Of a DNA stretch of 64,000 nt, positions 49,822-59,705 are shown one piece after another; position 1 is the stretch's first letter; each line of letters starts with the position of its first letter. The stretch is from Tillus elongatus (lineage: Eukaryota > Arthropoda > Insecta > Coleoptera > Cleridae). The notes beneath the pieces are model-generated. The model was not told the origin of the DNA, ran no database searches, and saw only the letters and a list, made by a program, of their open reading frames with translations. Made by a program: the position numbers and the translations under genes. The stretch covers positions 164,822,118 through 164,886,117 of the forward strand of contig OZ023265.1 of NCBI GenBank assembly GCA_964006375.1, written 5' to 3'.

Positions 49822-49925
49822 AGTTCCGGACGCAGAAAGTGCATTAAAGTTGTAAATTTTCATAATAATTGTACACTATTAGTCAGATATATCATTAAAA
49901 CTAATTCTTTAAGTTTAAATGGACC
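49822..49925 (-). repeat. Family H hairpin end
   Basis: CCGGACGCAGAAAGTGCATT, AAATTTTCATAATAATTGTA; decayed. Confidence 0.45.
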
Positions 49926-50022
49926 TTGGAGACCGGTTTTAGAGTCACAGTTAGCGATTATTTGAAAAAAAAAAATTATTTTCTATGGAGCTATAAAATT
50001 AAAATTTGGTAGATATAATATC

Positions 50023-50460
<438 letters not shown>

Positions 50461-50671
50461 TTTTCTTTAATTTTTATCTGATTTAAACACAGTGGTGCTG
50501 CAAATTGAATTATAACTTCCGCATCGCTGTGATAATCTACTTCCACCAGAAATACTTTTTCACAGCTGTAAAAGTAGTGATTTACAGAAAAAACGGCAGA
50601 ATCGTGTCAAGAATCAGAGATCACAGATAATCAGCTACATCATGATTTACTATATAATTGTTTTTTCTTGA

Positions 50672-50802
50672 ACGTCGGTCTATTTCCGCGACTATGGCAA
50701 ATTACCGATGTCGGGGAGCAGTTTCATCTCACTATCCTGGACATTTTGGCAAACCCCTGCTTTTCTGTAAGGAGGGTACGGATCTTTAACGTGCCCGATA
50801 AC
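50672..50802 (-). repeat. SINE-A, 3' half (split copy)
   Basis: CGGTCTATTTCCGCGACTAT through GATCTTTAACGTGCCCGATA. It continues at 52722 after a 1.9-kb insertion. Confidence 0.8.
50795..50802. repeat. 8-bp target duplication CCGATAAC, left
   Basis: Repeated exactly at 52714-52721. The uninterrupted SINE-A at 6520-6540 shows one copy of the corresponding region. Confidence 0.88.
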
Positions 50803-50888
50803 CAGTGGCGTCTCCTGACCAAAATGTTCGGGTGTGCGGTAACGAGTTGCTGTTAGTGGTGGTTTTAAAAATTATTAACACTAAATGT

Positions 50889-50892
<4 letters not shown>

Positions 50893-50952
<60 letters not shown>
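50893..50952. repeat. (TA)n microsatellite
   Basis: About 60 bases of TA. Confidence 0.95.
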
Positions 50953-50955
<3 letters not shown>

Positions 50956-51506
50956 ACCTATATGGGAATAATACGTAGATTTTCCACTGCAACACTAACA
51001 AATTGAAAAGTCACTTAAAACTTTAAAACACGAAAAGAACATGGAATTATTATCAAGCTCTTCTCTTCACACAAATTTGTGTTAGCGTCAGCACTGTCCG
51101 GAACGGGGTGAAAACTGAAAACATTAAAAGTAGTTGAATGTTAATATGGTACTAAACAATAAAATGTGTAAAAAGCCTGGATGCAGCAAGTGCGTTATGG
51201 TAGTGAATTTCCATAGAAATGACCTGGCACAAAATATTTTATTATAACTTTTTTTTCTTGCAACATAGAAATCTAAATTTTGGTGTATAGTTTAATTTTT
51301 ATATCGTAAACCTACCTGCCAAATTTGGTTATCTTATCTTTTTTATTTTTTGAGATACAAATTTTTTTCGAATGAAACCTTAAATTTTCCCGGAAAACCT
51401 CGTCCGGTTTTCCTGACTAACGAAATTATCCAAGCCATTTACATACAAGGTACATGCCAAATTTTATCAAAATCGGCCAATTATATTTTGAGTTATTGGT
51501 GTGATA

Positions 51507-51677
<171 letters not shown>

Positions 51678-51952
51678 TATTATTATATAAATAGTACAAA
51701 GCATCTTACAATTAAGTCTAAACTTGTGGCTGCAAATGATGCAATTTTGACTAAATTTTAATCTAAATGTCAATTGTTCTAAAGTTATGTCATCTGATTT
51801 CTAGTCTCCAAAACTACCTCACCTCATTATGTACCATTACAATTTCTAGAAATATGGATGGTACTTGAAATCAGTTTCTTCATTTTAATCAAAAATTTCT
51901 ATATTTTAAAACTGGACTCAAATTAAATTCTACATATTTTTCAACAGAAACA

Positions 51953-52072
<120 letters not shown>

Positions 52073-52713
52073 TGAAACTGACCCCGAATATGAGTTCTAG
52101 GGGTTCTAGGGGTCCTAGTTCGCGCTCATTTGCAAACAATTTTTCAAAATTCAAAAGTCGAGATCTCCCCATTAGTGAATTTTTTCTACGAAAATTTACT
52201 AAAATGTATTATAGTCTTTGATTCTAGAATACTGTGGTCTGTGTAAGCGCAGTCGTAATGTTTGTAAATAATGCTATCACATAGTTTGTTAGACCGGCGT
52301 TCCATTCATTTGTCTTGAGCGGTATTTTTACCGCTCACTGCAGTGTTAAAAGCAATGGTTTTTTCCCCACTATTTTAAACACATGGGTGGGGGACTGTAT
52401 TGTATACCAATACAGCTCTATCGACTGAAGTGTTCGGAAATATCAACGCACACCTAACCCGAATTCATTCCCAGTTGCTATTGACCTACTCATATTCTCG
52501 GAATCAAGACGTGGTACCTACTTCATTCCAAGTCACTATTAACCGACTATTTATGAAATCAAATAAGTAAATTAAATCGATTGTCATAAAATATGTAGTG
52601 TATGTGTATTAAGACTAAGGGAAAAAGAAATAAAACATATTTAACTGTACACATTTTGATTATATTTTAGGGTGTGCGGCGCACACCTAGCTCACTAGGA
52701 GAAATCGCCACTG

Positions 52714-52921
52714 CCGATAACGCATGGACAACCAACGGCTTTACGCCCTCTCCGAAGGGCGGAACTTGCAGACATTCAACTTGCTCAAATAAAATGCCAA
52801 AACCTCGGTTGATGTTAATTGTACAGTATGTACTGAAAAAGTGAAAGGAGAAGCCTGGGATCGAACCCGGTACCCTTCGGTTCAGAGGCACACGTTCTTA
52901 CCACTGAAACACCGAGGCTCT
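52714..52921 (-). repeat. SINE-A, tRNA-like head half (split copy)
   Basis: Continues the SINE from the right target duplication (CCGATAAC, 52714-52721) through CTTTACGCCCTCTCCGAAGG to the head with B box (complement of GGGATCGAACCCGG) near 52857 and CACCGAGGCTCT at 52910-52921. Confidence 0.8.
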
Positions 52922-53541
52922 AGCGTTTGTTACGCCAAAAACGTGTCTTGATAAACGTCATCAGTTACGTATATTTTTAAATCTCTAAAAATATCGAATG
53001 TTGCTGTAATCGCAAGTCCGCGCAAATAATTTCGTGTACGCAGTACAGCAACAATTTAGCCACAATTAGTTCCCCTCATTTTCCTGTTCATATAACATTT
53101 CTTAGTACGTCGAGGGCCATAACGACCCAAGTCGGCTGGGCCGTGGGCCGTGGTCATGCTAAGAATATGCAGACTGCTACAATTTACAAAATAAGCTTTT
53201 ATTGTTTCTCACACGTCATAAACTGTACGTGACAAATGAATGTGATTTAGACCCAGCCAATTTGCTGGCTGCTTTTATATGGCGGACCTAATTTTAAAGC
53301 GTGTTTTTTGTTCTTGTACATATGGGTGGCCGTAAATAAGACGACTAGCCAACTTTGCGAATATGTACTCTCAAGGTTATTTTGTATTACACAATCAGAA
53401 CACCACAATGTCTACATTTAGTTGGTCATTCGACCCGAAATCACCAGATTCTGAATTTTAAGTTTTCTTTGGGGAACCATTTGCACCTTGGAAAATTACA
53501 AACTTGTTTTAATAAAAGTAAACACGTTTCCATGGCTAAAT
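52922..53541. other. Unassigned DNA
   Basis: No element or coding motif recognised. Confidence 0.4.
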
Positions 53542-53829
53542 GCATTCTCACCGCAATTAGAACCGTAGACTGGTTTCACACTAATTAGAGCTCGTCAGTA
53601 CGGCATACTAATTGCAGCGAAAATACACTTATAAAGTAATACGGCTATGGTAGCCAGCCTCCCAAAACTTAGTGAGAGGTAAGACACGATCTATATATGG
53701 TTTTGGGAGGCTGGCTACCATAGTCATATTACTTTATAGGTGTATTTTAGCTGCAATTAGTATGGCATACTGACTAGCTGTAATTAGAGCGAAACCGGTC
53801 TACGGTTCTAATTGCGGTGAGAATGCATC
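53542..53829. mobile_element. Foldback element (hairpin of ~125-bp arms)
   Basis: ATGCATTCTCACCGCAATTA at 53542 mirrors TAATTGCGGTGAGAATGCAT at 53810-53829. The arms continue inward through CTATGGTAGCCAGCCTCCCA / TGGGAGGCTGGCTACCATAG to a loop of about 35 bases. Right-hand side abuts the Penelope-like segment. Confidence 0.8.
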
Positions 53830-54045
53830 TAGCCTTACATATTTTGTCCCCATATTGGGGTAGAAATGGGCCAGGGCTCACAATTTACCAAATTGTTAGT
53901 TGGTTTTTACAGTGTCTATTTTTTAACCTTCTGCGTTATTTGGAGCTGCCGTGACAACATACCACTTGGTTCCGCAACGAGATGGCGGCACGTGTTTCGT
54001 GTCTTACATCTCACTTAAACACGTTTCCTTTGTAGATATTATAGT

Positions 54046-54090
54046 GAGCTCCCAGTTTTCGTCAATGATATGCAGTGCAACTGGGAGCTC
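54046..54090. repeat. Perfect 12-bp hairpin
   Basis: GAGCTCCCAGTT (54046-54057) and AACTGGGAGCTC (54079-54090) with a 21-base loop, straddling the first ATG of the Penelope frame. Confidence 0.8.
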
Positions 54091-55146
54091 ATTGAACCTA
54101 ACACTAATATTCCCAAAGAAAGCTTTATTCAAATAATAGAATTTCTCTTCAATTCCAATTACTTCCTGTTTAATGGGGTTTACTATCGACAGTCTTTTGG
54201 ATGTCCAATGGGTAGTCACCTTAGCCCTGTCCTTGCAAATATGGTTATGTCATCGTTGCTGAAATATGCGATACAACGTCTGCCTTTTAGATTACCTTTC
54301 ATCTACCAATACATGGATGATTTGATTCTTGCCATCCCGACAAACACTGAGGAGGAACTTTTGCGGATTTTTGACAGTTTTGATGACCACATTAAATTTA
54401 CAATCGAAAGAGAAACAAACAGAAGTGTTCCGTTCTTGGACACCAGAGTCTATAGAAGCAACGACAATACCATCATGTTGGACTGGTACAGCAGACCTTC
54501 CAGTTCCGGAAGATACATAAACAGTGTGTCATATCATGATAAGAAAATGAAATTAAATGTCATAATGGGCATGAAAAAGCGAATTCTGGACATTACCCAC
54601 CCCTCATTCAGACATGGGGCTCTACGTCGTTTTGCAGATATGATGGTAAGAAATGGCTATGAAAGAAGCTACATGATGAAGCTACTCTTCAGCGCTCCCT
54701 CCGAAATTGCACCTCATCGATTGGCTGCGAGGCCTTCCCCGCCTGTACAGGATGTTACGGACGTTTCCGACCCAGTTTTGGATACCAAGTATGCTGTTTT
54801 ATTTTACATCAGTGGACTAACACATAGACTATTGAACCTCTTGAAAGTTTTTACAGACGTTAAAGTGGCAAAATACAATGTTCTGACCAACAAGAATTTT
54901 TTCACCAACAATAAGGACAAAATTTCGGTTCATAAACTACGTGATGTGGTTTATAAGCTAGATTGTAAAAATTGTTCTCTTTCTTATATAGGTCAGACCT
55001 CACAGTCTGTTGGTAGGAGGATCAGCCAACATAAGAGTGACTCCAGACTGAGACCTGACAGGTGTGCATTGGCACATCATGTGTCTACTTTAGGCCACAA
55101 TATGGATTTTGAAAATGTTAAAATATTAGACAGGGAGAAAAATTAA
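54070..55146 (+). pseudogene. Penelope-like reverse transcriptase with GIY-YIG endonuclease (partial)
   Basis: A 358-codon open frame covering the C-terminal half of a Penelope protein, which copies its RNA into DNA. RT palm blocks: QSFGCPMGSHLSPVLANMVM (residues 38-57), IYQYMDDLILAIP with the catalytic YMDD box (about 78-90), FTIERETNRSVPFLDTRVY (about 117-135). The GIY-YIG nuclease follows at about 295-350: LRDVVYKLDCKNCSLSYIGQ then SVGRRISQHKSD. The N-terminal RT fingers and the end of the nuclease are missing; the frame stops at KN (55144-55146), after which related sequence seems to continue in another frame. So a decayed but recently mobile-looking fragment. Confidence 0.88.
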
Positions 55147-55711
55147 AAAAAAACGTTCCCTTCTTGAAATGTGTCACATTCTTGAAAATGACACTATGAA
55201 TTCAAAAACAGATGTTCAAAATCTAAGTAGCATTTATAGCTATGTAATACTTTTTGATAGGTCTGATGGCGCCTCTGTGTTGGCCGGTTCCATAACTTAG
55301 AATAAGAAAACTTGTTCACACAATTCACCAATAGAGAAACATAATAGTCTATGATCATTGAGGTCTTAAACTGTCATTTATATTTTTGGTTGACATTTCT
55401 AACGTGAAAAAATGGGGTTAGGTGTCCATTTTGTTACACACGAATTTTTCAAAGCTTTTTTAGTTTTTTAACATTAATGACAACTTTTTATACCTTTTCA
55501 TGACAAGCTTTGAATGTTTTGAAAGTAGAAATGTTCGCGTGAGTTTCACATGTAATGTAAGGATGTTTTTTGCATTGTTGTTTTTTAGCATGTCTTGTGG
55601 CAGAATTACCCTATTTTCAATGTTTAGGCCTTGCTTTTATAATTAGTTACAGTGCTGTAAGTGTTTTTTAATGCATAATCTAGATGTTTGTGCTGATTTT
55701 GTTCATTTTTA

Positions 55712-55760
55712 GTGCTCCTGAAGATGCCAGGAACTCCTGGCGAAATATATCGAGTTTTAG
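55712..55760 (+). ncRNA. Hammerhead-ribozyme-like motif
   Basis: CTC (55715-55717) can pair with GAG (55752-55754) as stem I. CTGAAGA fits CUGANGA. GCCAGG/CCTGGC with loop AACT forms a 6-bp stem II. GAAA is followed by a 2-bp stem III (AU...AU) closing on AUC at 55749-55751, the expected cleavage triplet. Departure from canon: one extra U between CTGAAGA and stem II. Penelope-like elements are known to carry minimal hammerheads. Confidence 0.45.
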
Positions 55761-55762
55761 TA

Positions 55763-55873
55763 CAGAATGACTTTCTTTAAGATATAGCCCTCGTTTTTTT
55801 ATGGTCGTAATTGCCCTTAATATCATACAAATTTTAGCACGCTAACGTGTAACGACTGTTACTCCTCCCTTCT

Positions 55874-55876
<3 letters not shown>
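55763..55876. other. Short unassigned stretch
   Basis: Nothing recognised between the Penelope end and the TA tract. Confidence 0.35.

Positions 55877-55942
<66 letters not shown>
55877..55942. repeat. (TA)n microsatellite
   Basis: About 66 bases of TA. Confidence 0.95.
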
Positions 55943-55945
<3 letters not shown>

Positions 55946-55967
55946 GGTAATGGGACACTTTGAGCAG

Positions 55968-56310
55968 ACAGTGACGTCACAGGAAGTGACGTCACGGCGC
56001 CGGCGCCACGCCCTGGCGCCTAGCCACGCCCTGGCCCCGGCGCCTGCCCCGGGCCCGGCGCCTAGCCACGCCCCGGCGCCTAGCCCCGGCGCCGGCGCCC
56101 AGCCACGCCCTGGGCCAGACAGTCACATCCGTGTTATTCCTAAGGTCATTGACCTGTCTTTGGCCAGCCAGTGACGTCACATGACTTGTGCCAGACAATC
56201 ACATCCAGACAGTCACATTTACATTTAGCCGTGTTATTCCTAAGGCCATTGACCTGTCTAGGAAACTGTGACGTCACACGACTTGGGCCAGACAGTCACA
56301 TGCAAACATT
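55968..56310. repeat. GC-rich block and diverged repeats with four TGACGTCA palindromes
   Basis: TGACGTCA occurs at 55972-55979, 55987-55994, 56172-56179 and 56269-56276. Between 55995 and 56115 the DNA is almost pure G/C, built from GGCGCC palindromes and a CTAGCCACGCCC-type unit. GTGTTATTCCTAAGG and CATTGACCTGTCT recur at 56130-56160 and 56231-56260, so an approximately 100-bp unit is repeated. TGACGTCA is the CREB/ATF site, but function here is not shown. Confidence 0.75.
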
Positions 56311-56364
56311 TCAAAAGTGTCTAACCTATTACTTCAAATTATTATATTTTGAAAAAAACCATTT

Positions 56365-56436
56365 GGAGCAGGTGAGTTTCGAACCCGGGGCATTCAGATG
56401 GGGAGGCAACGATGCTACCCGTTAAGCTAAGCAGAC
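56365..56436 (-). repeat. tRNA-like sequence or SINE head
   Basis: On the minus strand: TTAGCTTAACGGGTAGCATC (good A box) and CCCGGGTTCGAAACTC (good B box), 5' acceptor-like GTCTGCT. The T stem and 3' acceptor do not pair well, so a working tRNA is doubtful. Confidence 0.45.
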
Positions 56437-56879
56437 GCTTGTTAATTTATTGTTTTAGGTTGGTATATATATATACGACTACAAACAAACCATACATGTA
56501 ACATAATTAAAGTTTATTATTAGACAAATGGATGATTTACAAAATAATGTTTAATATTAGAGGCTGCTGAACCAAAACGGAGGAAAATGGCGGAATGAAA
56601 GATGGAAGCCTGTGATACCTTAAGCTGACATTATAAAAATGGCGGGCTTTCGTTGATAAAGATGGTGCAAGGATGGATGAAGACTTATTTAAAGATACGT
56701 CACTCCAACCTAGCCGACAAATGAGAGTGTAGACATAAGACATAATAATTAATATGTTTAATATTAGACAGACTAGAACGTCACAATTGTTATATGGGTA
56801 GGTTCTAAAAATAACACACAGAGGTCGCTGGCAAAACAAAAGAAGGAAGTTCAGAAACAAAAATAGACAACAGGTTCAA
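56437..56879. other. Unassigned DNA
   Basis: Nothing recognised. Confidence 0.4.
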
Positions 56880-57615
56880 CCGTGAGATGTACGATGGAAC
56901 CAATACATGCACGGTGTTAAGGAGGCCAAATCAAATTGGAATATACAATAAAATGGCCACTTCCGGTCTAAACTTTAAATCCTTGTATCTTTTCAACGAC
57001 AAGTGATAGAAATGAACCGACTTTAAAAATATATCGTTTCGTAACAAGGTCTACAAGAAACCGAGATAAAAAACTTTAAACCCTTATCGCGGAAGATCCG
57101 TGAGATGTACGCTGGAACCAACACATGCACGGTGTTAAGGAGGCCAAATCAAATTGGAATATACAATAAAATGACCACTTCCGGTCTAAACTTTAAATCC
57201 TTGTATCTTTTCAGCGGAAAGTGATAGAAATGAACTAACTTCAAAAATGTATGTTTCATAACAAGGTCTACAAGAAAATGAGATAAAAAACTTTAAACCC
57301 TTATCGCGGAAGATCCGTGAGATGTACGAGAGAACCAACACATGCACGGTGTTAAGGAGGCCAAATCAAATTGGAATATACAATAAAATGGCCACTTCCG
57401 GTCTAAACTTTAAATCCTTGTATCTTTTCAACGACAAGTGATAGAAATGAACTGACTTCAAAAATATATCGTTTCGTAACAAGGTCTACAAGAAAATGAG
57501 ATAAAAAACTTTAAACCCTTATCTCGGAAGATCCGTGAGATGTACGCTGGAACCAACACATGCACGGTGTTAAGGAGGCCAAATCAAATTGGAATATACA
57601 ATAAAAATGTTACTT
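56880..57615. repeat. Tandem repeat, 218-bp unit, about 3.4 copies
   Basis: CGTGAGATGTACG recurs at 56881, 57099, 57316 and 57534, giving periods of 218, 217 and 218. Each unit contains GGAGGCCAAATCAAATTGGA, CACTTCCGGTCTAAACTTTA and ACTTTAAACCCTTATCGCGG with a few substitutions. The last copy is partial. Confidence 0.95.
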
Positions 57616-58345
57616 CCGGTAGACACTTTCGGTATAGCCGTAGAGCTACATACATGTGTGACACCTCAAAATCATCGTCTAACAGAAGAAATATAATATT
57701 TAAGTAAGTCAGAACAAGCTGTGTTAACACCTAAAACCAACACACTCTCTCTTAGACTTAATGAAGTTACTTTCAGAGAAAATTTCAACCATACCAGAAA
57801 GAACAGTATTAAATAGCGTATTGTTCATCAAGTGATGCGTGCTACAGACAAATTTTAGTACACCCTCTTAGACTTATTGAAGTTGACGGTACAGGCAGCT
57901 GTCAAGCGTAGGCAACGTCCACAAACTATAATGAGTTTAATCTAAAGTGAATAGATATTTTTATTATTTGAATCCATTGGAGGCTAGGGTCTTATAAAAC
58001 GTATATAAATTTAGTAGATATCATGGGTTATTACAAATGGAAAGTTTATTCTGAATGATCATCAGGTAATAGCTTATATTTGTTAAACGTAAAAATTAAA
58101 AACTCTAATATAAAAAACTAAACACAACCTAACCAAACCCAGTTGAAAAGCTTAGATATTAACCTGAGATACCAGTGATATACACTTAACCTGAAGCTAA
58201 ACAAATACGACATAACATTTAGACAAGTCTGTTAATAATATATATCCGAGTAAAAGAAGGAAAAATATGTCAACATTGCTCAAGCTAAGATAAACGGTTT
58301 TAACCCCAAACTGACAACGCTGTCTCGCATAGAACGGATGTCGGA
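57616..58345. other. Unassigned DNA
   Basis: AT-rich; no gene or element end recognised. Confidence 0.4.
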
Positions 58346-58696
58346 TTGATAATCAGAATTTACTGGCCTAGTTCAGGATACAAAGTTAGTTTTACAATTA
58401 TTCTGGGCGCTGTCAACAAAATTTTAACGGGGTTATTTCAAAGTAGTAAGCAGTTAATTCATAATTTTTCTCCATATTCGTATGTAGACTCCTTTGATAA
58501 ATTAAATGAGACTAAGCTTCCATCACAGTCTGGATTTTATGATAATCTAAGAGGTGAACACATCATGCAGTCTAATTATGAGCGTGCGTGTAAGGTGTGT
58601 GCAAACGTCTGTTTTTTTAGTGCAATACGTCAAGAAAAATGTATAGCTATAAACAAACCAGAGAGGACCGTTTTAAGACAAAACTTGAATATCTAG
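58346..58696 (+). pseudogene. Fragment resembling protein-primed type-B DNA polymerase (Polinton/adintovirus-like)
   Basis: A 116-codon frame whose middle part (residues about 36-87) reads SPYSYVDSFDKLNETKLPSQ followed by FYDNLRGEHIMQSNYERACK. This is the pattern I associate with the region between exonuclease and palm domains of protein-primed family-B DNA polymerases carried by Polinton/Maverick- and adintovirus-like elements in arthropod genomes. The flanking residues do not fit, so it is a short relic. No catalytic palm motif is present. Orientation is opposite to the other polymerase-like relic at 62304-62630. Confidence 0.5.
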
Positions 58697-59677
58697 TAAG
58701 TAATATACTCTTAAAATATATCTTGTAGCAAATTTTCTTATACAAACTCCTTAACTAATTTTAAAAATAGACAACAATAACATCTTTAATATTGACAAGA
58801 CGTTCGACAGTGAGAAAAATCTGGGTAATCCCATAAATATTTATTTAACATTCGGTGTCTATATAACGATTTCAACAATTTATGATATTACACGCTGATA
58901 TGGACGAATTAAAAAAAAATTAGCCTTTATGATTGCTGGTTAAATATATATTTATTACAGCTGTGTTACCTAGAATTTTTAAATAGCAGTAAGCGTATAG
59001 AAACACCAGTATTGGCCTTATTTAAATCGTCTTAGCATCTAGAATTTTTAAAATATTGTGGGGGGATGCAGGCGCCCAATAAATTTTTTTTCTTTAATGA
59101 CTCAATCTCCACGTGTTTGATCTTACTTAAAACGTCTTGATGCCTACAATTTAAATATATTGTGAGGCGCATGCTCTTACTCAGTTTTTATTTTTGTTGG
59201 TTAAAGTCCTACATGTTTGGTGTCATATCACTGGTCTAGGTAAGCAGAATCCAAATTTAACAAATGTACATGCGTACAATAAAATATCTATATTCTTAAG
59301 TCTTATTGAAATCGGTTTAATTTAAAGAATCTGTTGAAAGTAGAGCTGGCAACAATACCTCTAGTGGTAACAGCGATATCGCTTCCAACTACGGCTATAC
59401 TTAGCACTTCCCGAAATTAACCTTGTTAGCCAACATATTTTGCTCACAGCTGTTGAAATAACCTTGTGAGTTGGTCTCAATGCTCCGTTAGCGGTTTTAT
59501 TTTCCGTTGAATGACCTTAAAGTCATACGAAAAAAGATACAAACATCGCAAACAAAGCTTTGATTACACATGCTATATTTTATTTTGTATAAAATGATGT
59601 GAAAAATATTTCATAGGAAAAGGGTGATATTAGAAACTTAAGGGTACAATGAAAACATCGTTAATGCCAAAATAATA
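58697..59677. other. Unassigned DNA downstream of the metalloproteinase
   Basis: No coding or repeat signal recognised. Possibly decayed remainder of the polymerase-bearing element. Confidence 0.35.
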
Positions 59678-59683
59678 TTTATT
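59678..59683 (-). terminator. Polyadenylation signal AATAAA
   Basis: AATAAA on the minus strand 23 bases past the stop codon of the metalloproteinase gene. Confidence 0.7.
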
Positions 59684-59705
59684 AATAGGTTATACTTATT
59701 GTGCT

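Larger units (their letters stand above)
53831..55762 (+). mobile_element. Penelope-like retroelement, 5'-truncated
   Basis: Begins with AGCCTTACATA (the segment also found at 15371-15456). It carries an RT/GIY-YIG reading frame and a roughly 560-bp 3' region that ends at the hammerhead-like motif near 55712-55760. The RT N-terminal half is missing. A GAGCTCCCAGTT/AACTGGGAGCTC hairpin marks the place where coding similarity starts. Confidence 0.8.

Noticed and set aside
55950..56198. Ala/Pro-rich and Arg/Ala-rich ORFs
   Set aside because: Arise from the GC-rich repeat block; both strands open, as expected from composition.
56880..57615. CRISPR array
   Set aside because: Units are 218-bp head-to-tail tandem repeats with no spacer structure, in a eukaryotic context.
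58120..58145. Telomere-like AACCTAACC near 58125
   Set aside because: Only one and a half units; not meaningful.
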